Positions 9,061 through 16,835 of a stretch of DNA of 64,000 nt are shown one piece after another. Within the stretch, counting starts at the first letter, position 1. Every line of letters begins with the position of its first letter. The position numbers and the translations under genes are program-made. The notes beneath the pieces were generated by a model. That model saw only the letters and a list, made by a program, of their open reading frames with translations. It was not told the DNA's origin and searched no databases. This DNA comes from Perlucidibaca piscinae DSM 21586 (GTDB taxonomy: Bacteria; Pseudomonadota; Gammaproteobacteria; Pseudomonadales; Moraxellaceae), in NCBI RefSeq assembly GCF_000420045.1, contig NZ_ATUE01000005.1, forward strand, positions 620,001 through 684,000, given 5' to 3'.

Positions 9061-9375
9061 ATGAAGACATGGATGACCCTGTGCGCCGGCCTCGTGCTGG
9101 CGGCCCCGGCACTGGCGGCTGCGGATGGCCCGGCACTCTACGAGCAGCATTGCGCGCGTTGCCACGGTGCCACCGGCAATGCCGACACCTGGCGCGGCTA
9201 CCTGTACTTCGCCCCGGCCTTCAGCGATGCCGACTGGCAGCGTCGTCACGGCGACGAGCGCATCCTGCGTGCCATCAACCGCGGTCCGGGAGCGATGCCG
9301 GCATTCGAGAAGACACTGACGGCTGACGAGCGTCAGGCTCTGGTCGGCGTGATTCGCGGCTTCGCGCCGAAGTGA
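9061..9375 (+). CDS. Small periplasmic c-type cytochrome
   Basis: Monohaem class I cytochrome c of 104 residues, presumably a periplasmic electron carrier. A signal peptide ends near residue 20 (APALAA). The haem motif CARCH is at residues 31-35 and a candidate axial methionine at residue 79 within GPGAMPAF. An AAGGAG at 9046-9051 fixes the ATG at 9061. It stands alone between divergent bioA and a convergent symporter gene, with no oxidase or dehydrogenase partner nearby, so its redox partner is unknown. Confidence 0.88.
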   Translation: MKTWMTLCAGLVLAAPALAAADGPALYEQHCARCHGATGNADTWRGYLYFAPAFSDADWQRRHGDERILRAINRGPGAMPAFEKTLTADERQALVGVIRGFAPK

Positions 9376-9379
9376 CCCG

Positions 9380-10600
9380 TCAGCGTCGGTCGGCGTAACG
9401 CGCCACCACGCGCGCGGCCACCGAGTCGCTCCAGACATTGACCGTGGTGCGCAGCATGTCCAGTGGTCGGTCGGTGACCAGCAGCAGCGCCAGCGCTTCG
9501 GCCGGCAGGCCGAGCTGGTCGAGGATGAGCGCGATGGCGACCAGGCTGGCGGCGGGGATGCCGGCCATGCCGGTCGAGGTCGCCAGTGCCATCAGCACGA
9601 TCACCAGCTGCTCACCCAGGCCCAGGTCGGCACCCAGCAGCTGGGCGATGAACAGCACCGCCACGCACTCGTAGAGCGCGGTGCCATCCATGTTCAGGCT
9701 GGCACCCAGCGGCACGGTCAGACCGGTGACCTGCGGCGACACGCGGGCGCGCTCGTTCAGGCAGCTCAGGGTCAGCGGCAGGGTCGCCGCCGACGAGGCG
9801 GTCGAGAACGCCATCCACAGGGCCGGGCTCATCGCCCGCGCATGTTCCACCGGGGATACCCGGGCCAGACGCCAGAGCACCAGACCGAGATTGACCGCCG
9901 CGTGCAGCAGCAGCGCCAGCAGCACGGTGGCCATGAACCACAGCAGCGGCGTCAGCACCGACCAGCCGAGCTGGCTGGCGCTGCTGGTGACCAGGGCGAA
10001 CACGCCAAGCGGCGCCACACGCAGCACCCACAGCGTGATCGTCATCAGCATCTGCTGCAGGCCTTCCCAGAAGCGGTGCTGGAGGCTGCGCAGATCGTCC
10101 GGCAGCAGGCGCAGGGCCAGACCCAGCATCACGGCGGCCAGCACCAGCGCAACCAGATTGCCCTGCGCCGCCGCCTGCGTCAGGTTGCCGGGCACCAGCA
10201 GGAGCAGCGCGCTTTCCCAGCCATGTGCGGTGGCTTCGGGCAGCCCGCTGGCCGGGCTGGCCAGCAGCGCGGCGACATCCACGCTGCTGCGCAGGCCCGG
10301 AGTAAGCAGGTTGGCCATCAGCAGGCCGGCGGCGATGGCCAGCGTCGTGTTGGCCAGATAGCAGGCCAGCGCGATGCCGCCGAGGCGTCCCGGCGGTTGC
10401 CTGAGCCCGCCCAGCGAGGCGATCAGGGTGGTCACGATCAGCGGCAGTGCCACCATCTTCAGCGCGTTCAGGAACAAGGTACCGATCAGGCTGGTGACCG
10501 GCAGCACCTGGTCTGACCAGGGCTGCAGCGGACCGGCCAGCGCGGCGGCGAGGGCCAGGCCGGCGACAAGGCCGGAAAGTATGGGGCGTGCTGACGACAT
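9380..10600 (-). CDS. Dicarboxylate/amino acid:cation symporter (DAACS family)
   Basis: Inner-membrane secondary transporter of the GltP/DctA/SstT family, which imports C4-dicarboxylates, glutamate/aspartate or serine with H+ or Na+. The 406 residues have about eight membrane spans plus re-entrant loops. The family segments are clear: NALKMVALPLIVTTLIASLGG, the serine-rich re-entrant loop AFSTASSAATLPLTLSCL, and VPLGASLNMDGTALYE. The exact substrate cannot be assigned. It lies downstream of the lipoprotein-ggt pair on the same strand, 18 bp from ggt, so it may be co-transcribed with it. Import of glutamate or amino acids released by GGT would make sense, but that is inference. Confidence 0.88.
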   Translation of the reverse strand: MSSARPILSGLVAGLALAAALAGPLQPWSDQVLPVTSLIGTLFLNALKMVALPLIVTTLIASLGGLRQPPGRLGGIALACYLANTTLAIAAGLLMANLLTPGLRSSVDVAALLASPASGLPEATAHGWESALLLLVPGNLTQAAAQGNLVALVLAAVMLGLALRLLPDDLRSLQHRFWEGLQQMLMTITLWVLRVAPLGVFALVTSSASQLGWSVLTPLLWFMATVLLALLLHAAVNLGLVLWRLARVSPVEHARAMSPALWMAFSTASSAATLPLTLSCLNERARVSPQVTGLTVPLGASLNMDGTALYECVAVLFIAQLLGADLGLGEQLVIVLMALATSTGMAGIPAASLVAIALILDQLGLPAEALALLLVTDRPLDMLRTTVNVWSDSVAARVVARYADRR

Positions 10601-10618
10601 CGTGAGGTCCTGACCAGG

Positions 10619-12466
10619 TCAATCGAGGCCGGCAGCGCGGCCTTCGCGGCGCGGGTCGGCGGCTCCCTGCAGCCTACCGGAGGGCAGGCGCAGAATCACG
10701 CTGCTGCCACTGGTCATCTCGCCGACCTGCAGGCGGTGCCCGCGCGCTCCCAGAGCCTCGCGCAGACTGGCGGAGAGTCCCGGCTCGACCTCGCTGCGGT
10801 CGTTGCGGCTCAGGGCGTGCGGCAGCTGCACGAGCGCCCCGGCATCCTGCAGGCCGGCCAGCCAGGCGCTGAGCAGGCGCGTGTTGAAGCCGAGAATGCG
10901 GCTGCCGCCAGGCGAGCCCAGGCTGAGCAGCGGCCGGCCGTCGCCATCCAGCACCAGCACCGGTGACATCGCGCTGCGCGGACGCTTGCCGGGCTGCACC
11001 CGGTTTGCCACCGGCAGCCCGTCCTGCACGGGGGCGAAACTGAAGTCGGTGAGCTGGTTGTTCATCAGCAGGCCGTTGATCATCAGCCGGCTGCCGAAGG
11101 CGTCCTCGATGGAGCTGGTCAACGCCACCCAGTCACCCGTGGCATCGGCGACCGCCAGATGCGTGGTGCCGAACTCGATGAGCTGCCGGTCGGTGGCGGC
11201 GAGCACGGCACCCGCCGGCCTACCTGCCTCGACCCGGGGCAGGCGCAGCGGACCGATCAGGCGGGCACGGTCAGCCAGATACTCGTCGGCGATCAGACTC
11301 TGCACGGGCACCGGTACCGAGGCCGGATCGGCGCTGTAGCGCTGGCGGTCGGCGAAGGCCAGCCGTTCGGCTTCCAGCAGGCGGTGCAGGCTGGCAGCGG
11401 GCAGGTCGCCATGGCGCAGATGCGGTGTCAGCCGGGTTGCGCCCTGTGCCTGCGCCTCGGCGGCCAGCCAGTGCGCAGTACCCTGCAGCACGGTGAGTCC
11501 GCCCGACGGTGGCGGCGTCGAGCAGCCGCGCCAGCTGCCCAGCGCCAGGCACAGTGCCGGTTGCGCCCGCACGCGATAGCCGGACCAGTCGTCCAGGGTC
11601 AGGTCGCTGCCAGCGGCCTGCAGGCCCTGCACCAGCGATGCCGCCAGCGGACCCCGGTAGAAGGCCCCGGCGCCGTCGCGTGCCAGCGTGCGCAGCAGCC
11701 CCGCCTGTGCCGGCCAGCGCAGCGCATGGCCGACCGGCCAGGGTTTGCCGGCGCCGTCGAAGAAGTGCCGGCGCGTGCCTGGCTGGGCGGCCAGCAGCCG
11801 GTCAGCGGCACTCAGCCTGTGCAGCCGATCAGAGACCGGGGCGCCGCGTTCGGCGAGTGCAATCGCCGGTGCCAGCAGCTCGGCCCAGGGCAGACGCCCC
11901 CAGCGCGCATGCGCTTCGCCGAGCAGGGCGGGCAGGCCGGGCACGCCAACGGCACGCGCATTCGCCAGTGCGGCATCGAAGGCCAGAGGCTGGCCATCCG
12001 CGCCCAGGAAGCGCTCGGGGGTGGCCGTGGCAGGGGCGCGTTCGCGACCATCGAGGCTGGTCACCGTGCCGGCGCGGGCATGCAGCAGGAAGCCGCCACC
12101 ACCCAGCCCCGACGACTGCGGCTCGACCAGCCCCAGTACCAGTTGCGCGGCGATCAGCGCATCCACCGCCGAGCCACCCCGGCGCAGCATGGCCACGGCC
12201 GTCTCGGTGGCCAGCGGGTGTGCGCTGACCACGAGCTTGGCGCCGGCCTCGGCGACACTCAGCGGGTAGCGACCGGTGCCGGCCTCCGGTGTGGCCTGGC
12301 GCTCGGCAACCTGCTGCAGCGTCAGTGATGGAGCCGGCGAGGCAGGTGCCGTGGCCGCGATATCGGCGCTGGTGATGCCGGCCGGCAGCAGCAGGGCCAG
12401 CGCGAACGCTGCCTTGCCGCAGACCGCCCGTTCCAGTCGGATGCGGCCCTGGGCATGACGGTTCAT
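10619..12466 (-). CDS. ggt: Gamma-glutamyltransferase (glutathione hydrolase)
   Basis: Periplasmic enzyme that removes the gamma-glutamyl group of glutathione and related peptides. It is made as a precursor that cleaves itself before a catalytic threonine. In this 615-residue protein the threonine is about residue 434, in the motif GTTHLAVAD. Other family segments are visible: SAHPLATETAVAMLRRGGSA, GLGGGGFLLH, GLLMNNQLTDFSF for the small subunit, and SPVLVLDGDGRPLLSLGSPGG. An N-terminal hydrophobic stretch ends around GITSADIAA. The ATG overlaps the stop of the upstream lipoprotein gene (ATGA), indicating coupled translation. Confidence 0.92.
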   Translation of the reverse strand: MNRHAQGRIRLERAVCGKAAFALALLLPAGITSADIAATAPASPAPSLTLQQVAERQATPEAGTGRYPLSVAEAGAKLVVSAHPLATETAVAMLRRGGSAVDALIAAQLVLGLVEPQSSGLGGGGFLLHARAGTVTSLDGRERAPATATPERFLGADGQPLAFDAALANARAVGVPGLPALLGEAHARWGRLPWAELLAPAIALAERGAPVSDRLHRLSAADRLLAAQPGTRRHFFDGAGKPWPVGHALRWPAQAGLLRTLARDGAGAFYRGPLAASLVQGLQAAGSDLTLDDWSGYRVRAQPALCLALGSWRGCSTPPPSGGLTVLQGTAHWLAAEAQAQGATRLTPHLRHGDLPAASLHRLLEAERLAFADRQRYSADPASVPVPVQSLIADEYLADRARLIGPLRLPRVEAGRPAGAVLAATDRQLIEFGTTHLAVADATGDWVALTSSIEDAFGSRLMINGLLMNNQLTDFSFAPVQDGLPVANRVQPGKRPRSAMSPVLVLDGDGRPLLSLGSPGGSRILGFNTRLLSAWLAGLQDAGALVQLPHALSRNDRSEVEPGLSASLREALGARGHRLQVGEMTSGSSVILRLPSGRLQGAADPRREGRAAGLD

Positions 12467-13125
12467 GGGCGCATCCTCGTTGCCAGCTCCAGCATCACCT
12501 GCCGGGTGGCTGCCGTGATGGCCTCGGCGGCATAGGCCCGGTCGTGCTCCAGGCGCAGGCAGTCGTGGTTGATGCGGTCATCCGGGCGGTTGTTGAGCAG
12601 ACCGCTGTGCCACAGGCGACGGTTGCTGGCATCGACCACGCTGGCGCGCAGCATCACCAGAGGCTCGCAGCGCGTGTTGCGGACATCCTTGGCAAACACG
12701 ATCACGTCCTGGATGTCGAGATAGACCCGGTGCGTGCCCCGGGCCTGCCAGCGGCCGGGCAGTACCCAGGCGGTGCTGGCTTCCTCGCGGAACAGGCGCG
12801 CGGCCACGGTGTCCAGCGGCAGCCGTTCGGCCAGCACGAACTCCCCGAACGGGGCGGTGGCGCGGCGTTTTTCCGCCTGCAGCATCAGGCCGTAGAAGGG
12901 CGCGCGGCTGGCCACCGAGGCGTACCGTGTGCGTGACGGCACCCTGACCACCGGTGTGCTGCTCAGGCTGTCACCGCTGGCAAGTTGCAGAGGACCGGTC
13001 AGGAAGGGCGGCGGCGGCGGGTCATCCGGCAGGCTCACGCAGCCGCCGAGGCCGAGCAGGAACAGGGCCAGCAGTCCGGTGGCCAGCGCAGGGCGTCTCT
13101 GACGCCAGAGGAACAGGAAAGACAC
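12463..13125 (-). CDS. Lipoprotein of unknown function, coupled to ggt
   Basis: Predicted lipoprotein of 220 residues. The N-terminus is basic (RQRRP), then hydrophobic, ending in the lipobox LGLGGC at about residues 23-28. I chose the GTG at 13125 because a GGGAG lies 9 bp upstream; the frame opens further 5' but only at a TTG without a ribosome site. The body contains the segments TRYASVASRAPFYGLMLQAE and VYLDIQDVIVF, and a cysteine pair (NTRCEPL, NHDCLRL) that could form a disulfide. I do not recognise a family. Its stop overlaps the ggt start, so a link to glutathione or peptide handling at the envelope is suggested by context only. Confidence 0.75.
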   Translation of the reverse strand: MSFLFLWRQRRPALATGLLALFLLGLGGCVSLPDDPPPPPFLTGPLQLASGDSLSSTPVVRVPSRTRYASVASRAPFYGLMLQAEKRRATAPFGEFVLAERLPLDTVAARLFREEASTAWVLPGRWQARGTHRVYLDIQDVIVFAKDVRNTRCEPLVMLRASVVDASNRRLWHSGLLNNRPDDRINHDCLRLEHDRAYAAEAITAATRQVMLELATRMRP

Positions 13126-13181
13126 CAGTGCAGACTCCCGGGAACCGGGTATCTGAATAGCAGAGCGCGGCAGGCCGGACA

Positions 13182-13203
13182 AGCACCGGTGAAGGCCGGT
13201 GCT
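13182..13203 (-). terminator. Hairpin downstream of metF
   Basis: An 8-bp perfect stem (AGCACCGG at 13182-13189 with CCGGTGCT at 13196-13203) and a 6-base loop lie just after the metF stop. Read on the minus strand it is followed by a short T-containing stretch, so it may end the ahcY-metF transcript. The U-tract is weak. Confidence 0.45.
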
Positions 13204-13213
13204 GGCCAGTCGT

Positions 13214-14050
13214 TCAGCCTGCCGACAGTCCCAGACGCTGCCACAGCGCCTGCGTCGGTTCGGTCTGGTTCATGCTGTAGAAGTGCAGGCCCGGTGCACC
13301 ACCGTCGAGCAGCTGCTGGCAGAGCCGGGTGATCACGTCCTCGCCGAACTGCAGGATGCTGGTGCTGTCGTCGCCGTAGGCGGCAACCTGCTTGCGAATC
13401 CAGCGCGGGATCTCGGCGCCGCAGGCATCCGAGAAGCGCACCAGGTTGGCGAAGTTGGTGATCGGCATGATGCCGGGAATCACCGGGATGTCGCAGCCGG
13501 CCGCGCGTACGCGATCGACGAAATGGAAGTAGCAGTCGGCGTTGAAGAAGTACTGGGTGATGGCGCTGTCGGCACCCTCGCGGGCCTTGGCCACGAAGTG
13601 CTTCACGTCCGTCGCCAGATCGGCCGATTGCGGATGCGCTTCCGGATAGGCTGCCACCTCGATGTGGAAATGGTCGCCATGACGCTCGCGGATGGCGCGC
13701 ACCAGATCGGCGGCGAACGGCAGCTCGCCGAGACCGCGCCCCATGCCCGAGGGCAGGTCGCCGCGCAGTGCCACGATGCGGCGTATGCCCAGTGAGCGGT
13801 ACAGGTCGAGCAGTTCGCCGATCTCGGCCTTGCTGTCGCCGATGCAGGACAGGTGCGGGGCCACGTCGTAGCCCAGCGCCAGCACATCCTTGACCGTGCC
13901 CAGCGTGCGGTCACGCGTCGAGCCGCCGGCGCCATAGGTCACCGAGAAGAACTCGGGACCCAGGGCGCCAAGGCGACGCGCCACCTCGCGCAGCTTCTCG
14001 GCGCCGACGTCGGTCTTGGCCGGGAAGAATTCGATGCTGAAGTGGCTCAT
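13214..14050 (-). CDS. metF: 5,10-methylenetetrahydrofolate reductase MetF
   Basis: FAD enzyme that reduces methylene-THF to methyl-THF, the methyl donor for methionine synthase. The 278-residue TIM-barrel protein opens with the typical SIEFFPAKT, followed by FSVTYGAGGSTRDRT, GIRRIVALRGDLP and the FAD/NADH-contacting QYFFNADCYFHFVDR and GIMPITNFANLVRFS. It starts two bases after ahcY on the same strand, so ahcY-metF form an operon under the SAH riboswitch: SAH removal and supply of methyl-THF are co-expressed. Confidence 0.95.
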   Translation of the reverse strand: MSHFSIEFFPAKTDVGAEKLREVARRLGALGPEFFSVTYGAGGSTRDRTLGTVKDVLALGYDVAPHLSCIGDSKAEIGELLDLYRSLGIRRIVALRGDLPSGMGRGLGELPFAADLVRAIRERHGDHFHIEVAAYPEAHPQSADLATDVKHFVAKAREGADSAITQYFFNADCYFHFVDRVRAAGCDIPVIPGIMPITNFANLVRFSDACGAEIPRWIRKQVAAYGDDSTSILQFGEDVITRLCQQLLDGGAPGLHFYSMNQTEPTQALWQRLGLSAG

Positions 14051-14052
14051 GG

Positions 14053-15462
14053 TCAGTACTTGTAGCTCTCGGGCTTGAACGGACCGTCGACCGACACGCC
14101 GATGTAGGCGGCCTGGGCGTCGGTGAGTCGGGTCAGCACGCCGCCGAAGCCGACGACCATGGCAGCAGCGACTTCCTCGTCGAGCTTCTTGGGCAGCACT
14201 TCGACACGGATCTTCGCCGCCTTCTGGTCAGCCGGCAGATCGGCGAAACGCTCGGCATAGAGATGGATCTGCGCCAGCACCTGGTTGGCGAAGGAGCCGT
14301 CCATGATGCGTGACGGGTGGCCGGTGGCGTTGCCCAGGTTCACCAGACGACCTTCCGACAGCAGGATCAGGTAGTTCGGGCTGACCGGATCGATGGCCTC
14401 GCCCTTGCCGATGCGGTAGACCTTGTGCACCTGCGGCTTGACCTCTTCCCAGGCCCAGTGGCTGCGCATCCAGGCGGTGTCGATCTCGGTGTCGAAGTGG
14501 CCGATGTTGCAGACCACGGCACCGTTCTTCAGCGCGCGCAGCATGGCCGGATCGCAGACGTGCATGTTGCCGGTGGTGGTCACCAGCAGGTCGGTTTCGC
14601 CGAGCAGGCGGTGGTTGATGTCCTCGTCACGACCGGTGACCACGCCGTCGGTATAGGCCGAGACGACCTCGTAGCCGTCCATGCATGCCTGCATGGCGCA
14701 GATCGGATCGATCTCGGTGACGCGCACGATCATGCCTTCCTGACGCAGCGAGGCGGCCGAGCCCTTGCCCACGTCGCCATAGCCGACGACCAGGGCGCGG
14801 CGGCCCATGAGCAGCATGTCGGTGCCGCGCTTGATGGCGTCGTTGAGCGAGTGGCGGCAGCCGAACTTGTTGTCGTTCTTGGACTTGGTCACCGAGTCGT
14901 TGACGTTGATGGCCGGCACCTTGAGGCGGCCGGCGGCGGCCATCTCGATCAGGCGCATGACACCGGTGGTGGTCTCTTCGGTGATGCCGTGGATGCGGTC
15001 GAGCATCTGCGGGTACTTGTCGTGGATGATGGCGGTGGCGTCGCCGCCGTCATCGAGGATCATGTTGCAGTCCCAGGGCTGGCCGTCCTTGAGCACGGTC
15101 TGCTCGATGCACCACCAGAACTCCTCTTCGGTCTGGCCCTTCCAGGCGAACACCGGGATGCCGGCGGCAGCGATGGCGGCGGCGGCATGGTCCTGGGTCG
15201 AGAAGATGTTGCACGACGACCAGCGCACCTCGGCACCCAGCGCGACCAGCGTCTCGATGAGCACGGCGGTCTGGATGGTCATGTGGATGCAGCCGATGAT
15301 CTTCGCGCCCTTGAGCGGCTGGCTGGCCGCGTACTTGCGGCGCAGACCCATCAGGGCCGGCATTTCGGCTTCGGCGAGGATGATTTCCTTGCGGCCGAAG
15401 TCGGCGAGGGCGATGTCACGGACCTTGAAGTCGGTGAAGGCGGTTTTCACAGATGCGTTCAT
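14053..15462 (-). CDS. ahcY: S-adenosylhomocysteine hydrolase AhcY
   Basis: NAD-dependent enzyme that splits SAH into homocysteine and adenosine, closing the methylation cycle. The 469 residues are normal for the bacterial enzyme. Motifs: GCIHMTIQTAVLIETL and WSSCNIFSTQDHAAAAI in the substrate domain, VNDSVTKSKNDNKFGCRHS, the Rossmann loop VVGYGDVGKGSAASLR, and the C-terminal PFKPESYKY whose Lys/Tyr reach the NAD of the neighbouring subunit. A GGAG lies just before the ATG. The leader holds an SAH riboswitch and the promoter a probable SahR operator. Confidence 0.97.
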   Translation of the reverse strand: MNASVKTAFTDFKVRDIALADFGRKEIILAEAEMPALMGLRRKYAASQPLKGAKIIGCIHMTIQTAVLIETLVALGAEVRWSSCNIFSTQDHAAAAIAAAGIPVFAWKGQTEEEFWWCIEQTVLKDGQPWDCNMILDDGGDATAIIHDKYPQMLDRIHGITEETTTGVMRLIEMAAAGRLKVPAINVNDSVTKSKNDNKFGCRHSLNDAIKRGTDMLLMGRRALVVGYGDVGKGSAASLRQEGMIVRVTEIDPICAMQACMDGYEVVSAYTDGVVTGRDEDINHRLLGETDLLVTTTGNMHVCDPAMLRALKNGAVVCNIGHFDTEIDTAWMRSHWAWEEVKPQVHKVYRIGKGEAIDPVSPNYLILLSEGRLVNLGNATGHPSRIMDGSFANQVLAQIHLYAERFADLPADQKAAKIRVEVLPKKLDEEVAAAMVVGFGGVLTRLTDAQAAYIGVSVDGPFKPESYKY

Positions 15463-15484
15463 CAGGAGTGTCTCCGGAGCGAAC

Positions 15485-15567
15485 GGGCGCCGTTGGAAGA
15501 GGAGGCGATCGAGCCTGACGCGAGGTCGGCATCGAAGCCGGCACGCGCTGCAGCGCCCCTCGATCGC
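15485..15567 (-). ncRNA. SAH riboswitch in the ahcY leader
   Basis: Read on the minus strand, the leader has the conserved SAH-riboswitch blocks in order: GAGGGGCGCTGCA (15561-15549), CAGGCTCG (15517-15510) and CAACGGCGC (15495-15487). P1 is a perfect 9-bp stem, GCGATCGAG with CTCGATCGC, and the pseudoknot can form from GGGCGC with GCGCCC. These match the published SAH aptamer, which is found upstream of ahcY in beta- and gammaproteobacteria and switches expression on when SAH accumulates. It begins a few bases after the predicted start of transcription and ends about 22 bases before the ATG. Confidence 0.9.
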
Positions 15568-15581
15568 GGGGCAAGACCGGC

Positions 15582-15611
15582 AGTATAGCGGGCCTTGCCG
15601 ACAATATCCAA
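15582..15611 (-). promoter_or_regulatory. Sigma-70 promoter of ahcY-metF
   Basis: A -10 box TATACT at 15582-15587 and a -35 box TTGGAT at 15606-15611, 18 bp apart, on the minus strand. Transcription would begin near 15575, immediately before the SAH aptamer. The -35 lies inside the probable SahR operator. Confidence 0.7.
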
Positions 15612-15624
15612 ATTTATTGATATT
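15603..15624. promoter_or_regulatory. Probable SahR operator at ahcY
   Basis: AATATC at 15603-15608 and its complement GATATT at 15619-15624 are separated by 10 bp and cover the -35 box of the ahcY promoter. The site matches 17 of 22 bases with the one in front of sahR-metK (22832-22853). SahR is an SAH-sensing ArsR-family repressor of this pathway in Proteobacteria and a homologue is encoded at 21800-22816, so assignment to SahR is a reasoned inference. Confidence 0.65.
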
Positions 15625-15731
15625 TGGTCGGGCGTGGCATGAGCGGCCTGTTTCAGCGGGTCGGCTGTCATCGGATCGCCTTGGCGGGCGTGCTAGGCTA
15701 GCGTCTTTGCCGTTCTGTCTGGAGATGCATC

Positions 15732-16406
15732 ATGTGGCGTTCCCGCAACATCCTGTCCGGTCTGGCGCTGGCCGCCGCGCTGTCGTCCGCTCCTGCCGTC
15801 GCCGATACCTTCGCGCTGGTGCCGCAGGCGGGTCTGGCCGGCTACGGCGCCACCGTGCAATGGGGCTTCAACCAGTACCTGGCCGTGTCGGCGGGCTACA
15901 CCTTCATGGATCAGAGCGTGCGCAACGTCGAGACCGACGACGGCACCTACGATGGCGACATCCGCCTCAGCAATCCGCAGGTGATGCTGAACTGGGCGCC
16001 CTTCGGCGGCCACTTCCGGGTTTCGGCCGGGGTGATCTACCAGGACACGGATTTCGCACTGCGTGCCAGCAACCTCTCCGGCAATGCCGGCAACGTCGTC
16101 ACCTCGATGACGGTGTCAGGCGACTTCGTTAAGTCGATCGCGCCAGCGCTGACCGTGGGCTGGGAAACGCCCATCGACAAGCCGGGGCTGGGCTATCACT
16201 TCAGTGCGGGTGCCATGTATTCGGGCGCTGCCGATGTCCAGGTTTCCGCGCGCTGCCGTACCGCCAATTCCAGCGGCGTGCCGACACTGCCTGAACAGGC
16301 GGCCTGCGACACCTTCACCGCCTCCGAGCGCAAGAAGATCGAGGATGACCTCGAGCGTTACGAGATCCTGCCCATCCTGCAGGCGGGCCTCATCTTCCGC
16401 ATGTGA
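15732..16406 (+). CDS. Small outer-membrane beta-barrel protein
   Basis: Exported protein of 224 residues with a signal peptide ending PAVA at about residue 24. The mature part alternates polar and hydrophobic residues in short strands (ATVQWGFNQYLAVSAGYTF, VMLNWAPFGGHFRVSAGVIY, LGYHFSAGAMYSG) and ends ILQAGLIFRM, consistent with an eight-stranded barrel of OmpW or OprF-porin type. Two cysteines in the late loop (SARCRT, QAACDTF) could form a disulfide. The ATG at 15732 follows GGAG. It is monocistronic and convergent with the next genes, separated from them by a strong hairpin. Function unknown. Confidence 0.75.
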   Translation: MWRSRNILSGLALAAALSSAPAVADTFALVPQAGLAGYGATVQWGFNQYLAVSAGYTFMDQSVRNVETDDGTYDGDIRLSNPQVMLNWAPFGGHFRVSAGVIYQDTDFALRASNLSGNAGNVVTSMTVSGDFVKSIAPALTVGWETPIDKPGLGYHFSAGAMYSGAADVQVSARCRTANSSGVPTLPEQAACDTFTASERKKIEDDLERYEILPILQAGLIFRM

Positions 16407-16419
16407 CCTGTCCGTGGTG

Positions 16420-16483
16420 GGTGGCTCGGGGGGAGAGGGGAAAGGGTCCCGGGGATCCCTTCCCCCTCTCCCCCCGAGCCACC
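16420..16483. terminator. Very long GC-rich hairpin between convergent genes
   Basis: Two 27-bp arms (16420-16446 and 16457-16483) are complementary with one mismatch around a 10-base loop. It lies between the convergent barrel-protein gene and the DMT gene, so it probably stops transcription from both sides, although there is no U-tract. Its length is like that of the arms of the core-containing elements at 26 and 38 kb, but the conserved core is absent. Confidence 0.6.
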
Positions 16484-16493
16484 AACAACCGTC

Positions 16494-16835
16494 CTAGCTT
16501 CGGAACATGAAGTAGACGGCCCCCATCAGGCACAGGCCTGCCCACAGGAAGTCCAGCTTCAGCGGCTCCTTCATGAACAGCACCAGGAAGGGGATGAACA
16601 CCGTCAGGGTGATCGCTTCCTGCAGGATCTTCAGCTGTGCCACCGACAGCACGGTGTGACCGATGCGGTTGGCCGGCACCATCAGCGCGTACTCGAACAG
16701 GGCGATGCCCCAGCTTGCCAGGATGGCGATCCACAGCGGCTTGTCCGTGAGCGTGCGCAGGTGCGAGTACCAGGCGAACGTCATGAAGATGTTGGACAGC
16801 ACCAGCAGGCTGACCGTGGTGACGACCGGGCTCAT
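16494..16835 (-). CDS. DMT-superfamily membrane protein, DUF486 family
   Basis: Inner-membrane protein of 113 residues with four predicted membrane helices, matching the DUF486 branch of the drug/metabolite transporter superfamily. Family segments are SNIFMTFAWYSHL and KILQEAITLTVFIPF. I use the ATG at 16835: the frame runs further upstream without hydrophobic or homologous sequence. The start overlaps the stop of the upstream hydroxylase-like gene (ATGA), so the two are translated together. No substrate is known. Confidence 0.8.
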   Translation of the reverse strand: MSPVVTTVSLLVLSNIFMTFAWYSHLRTLTDKPLWIAILASWGIALFEYALMVPANRIGHTVLSVAQLKILQEAITLTVFIPFLVLFMKEPLKLDFLWAGLCLMGAVYFMFRS

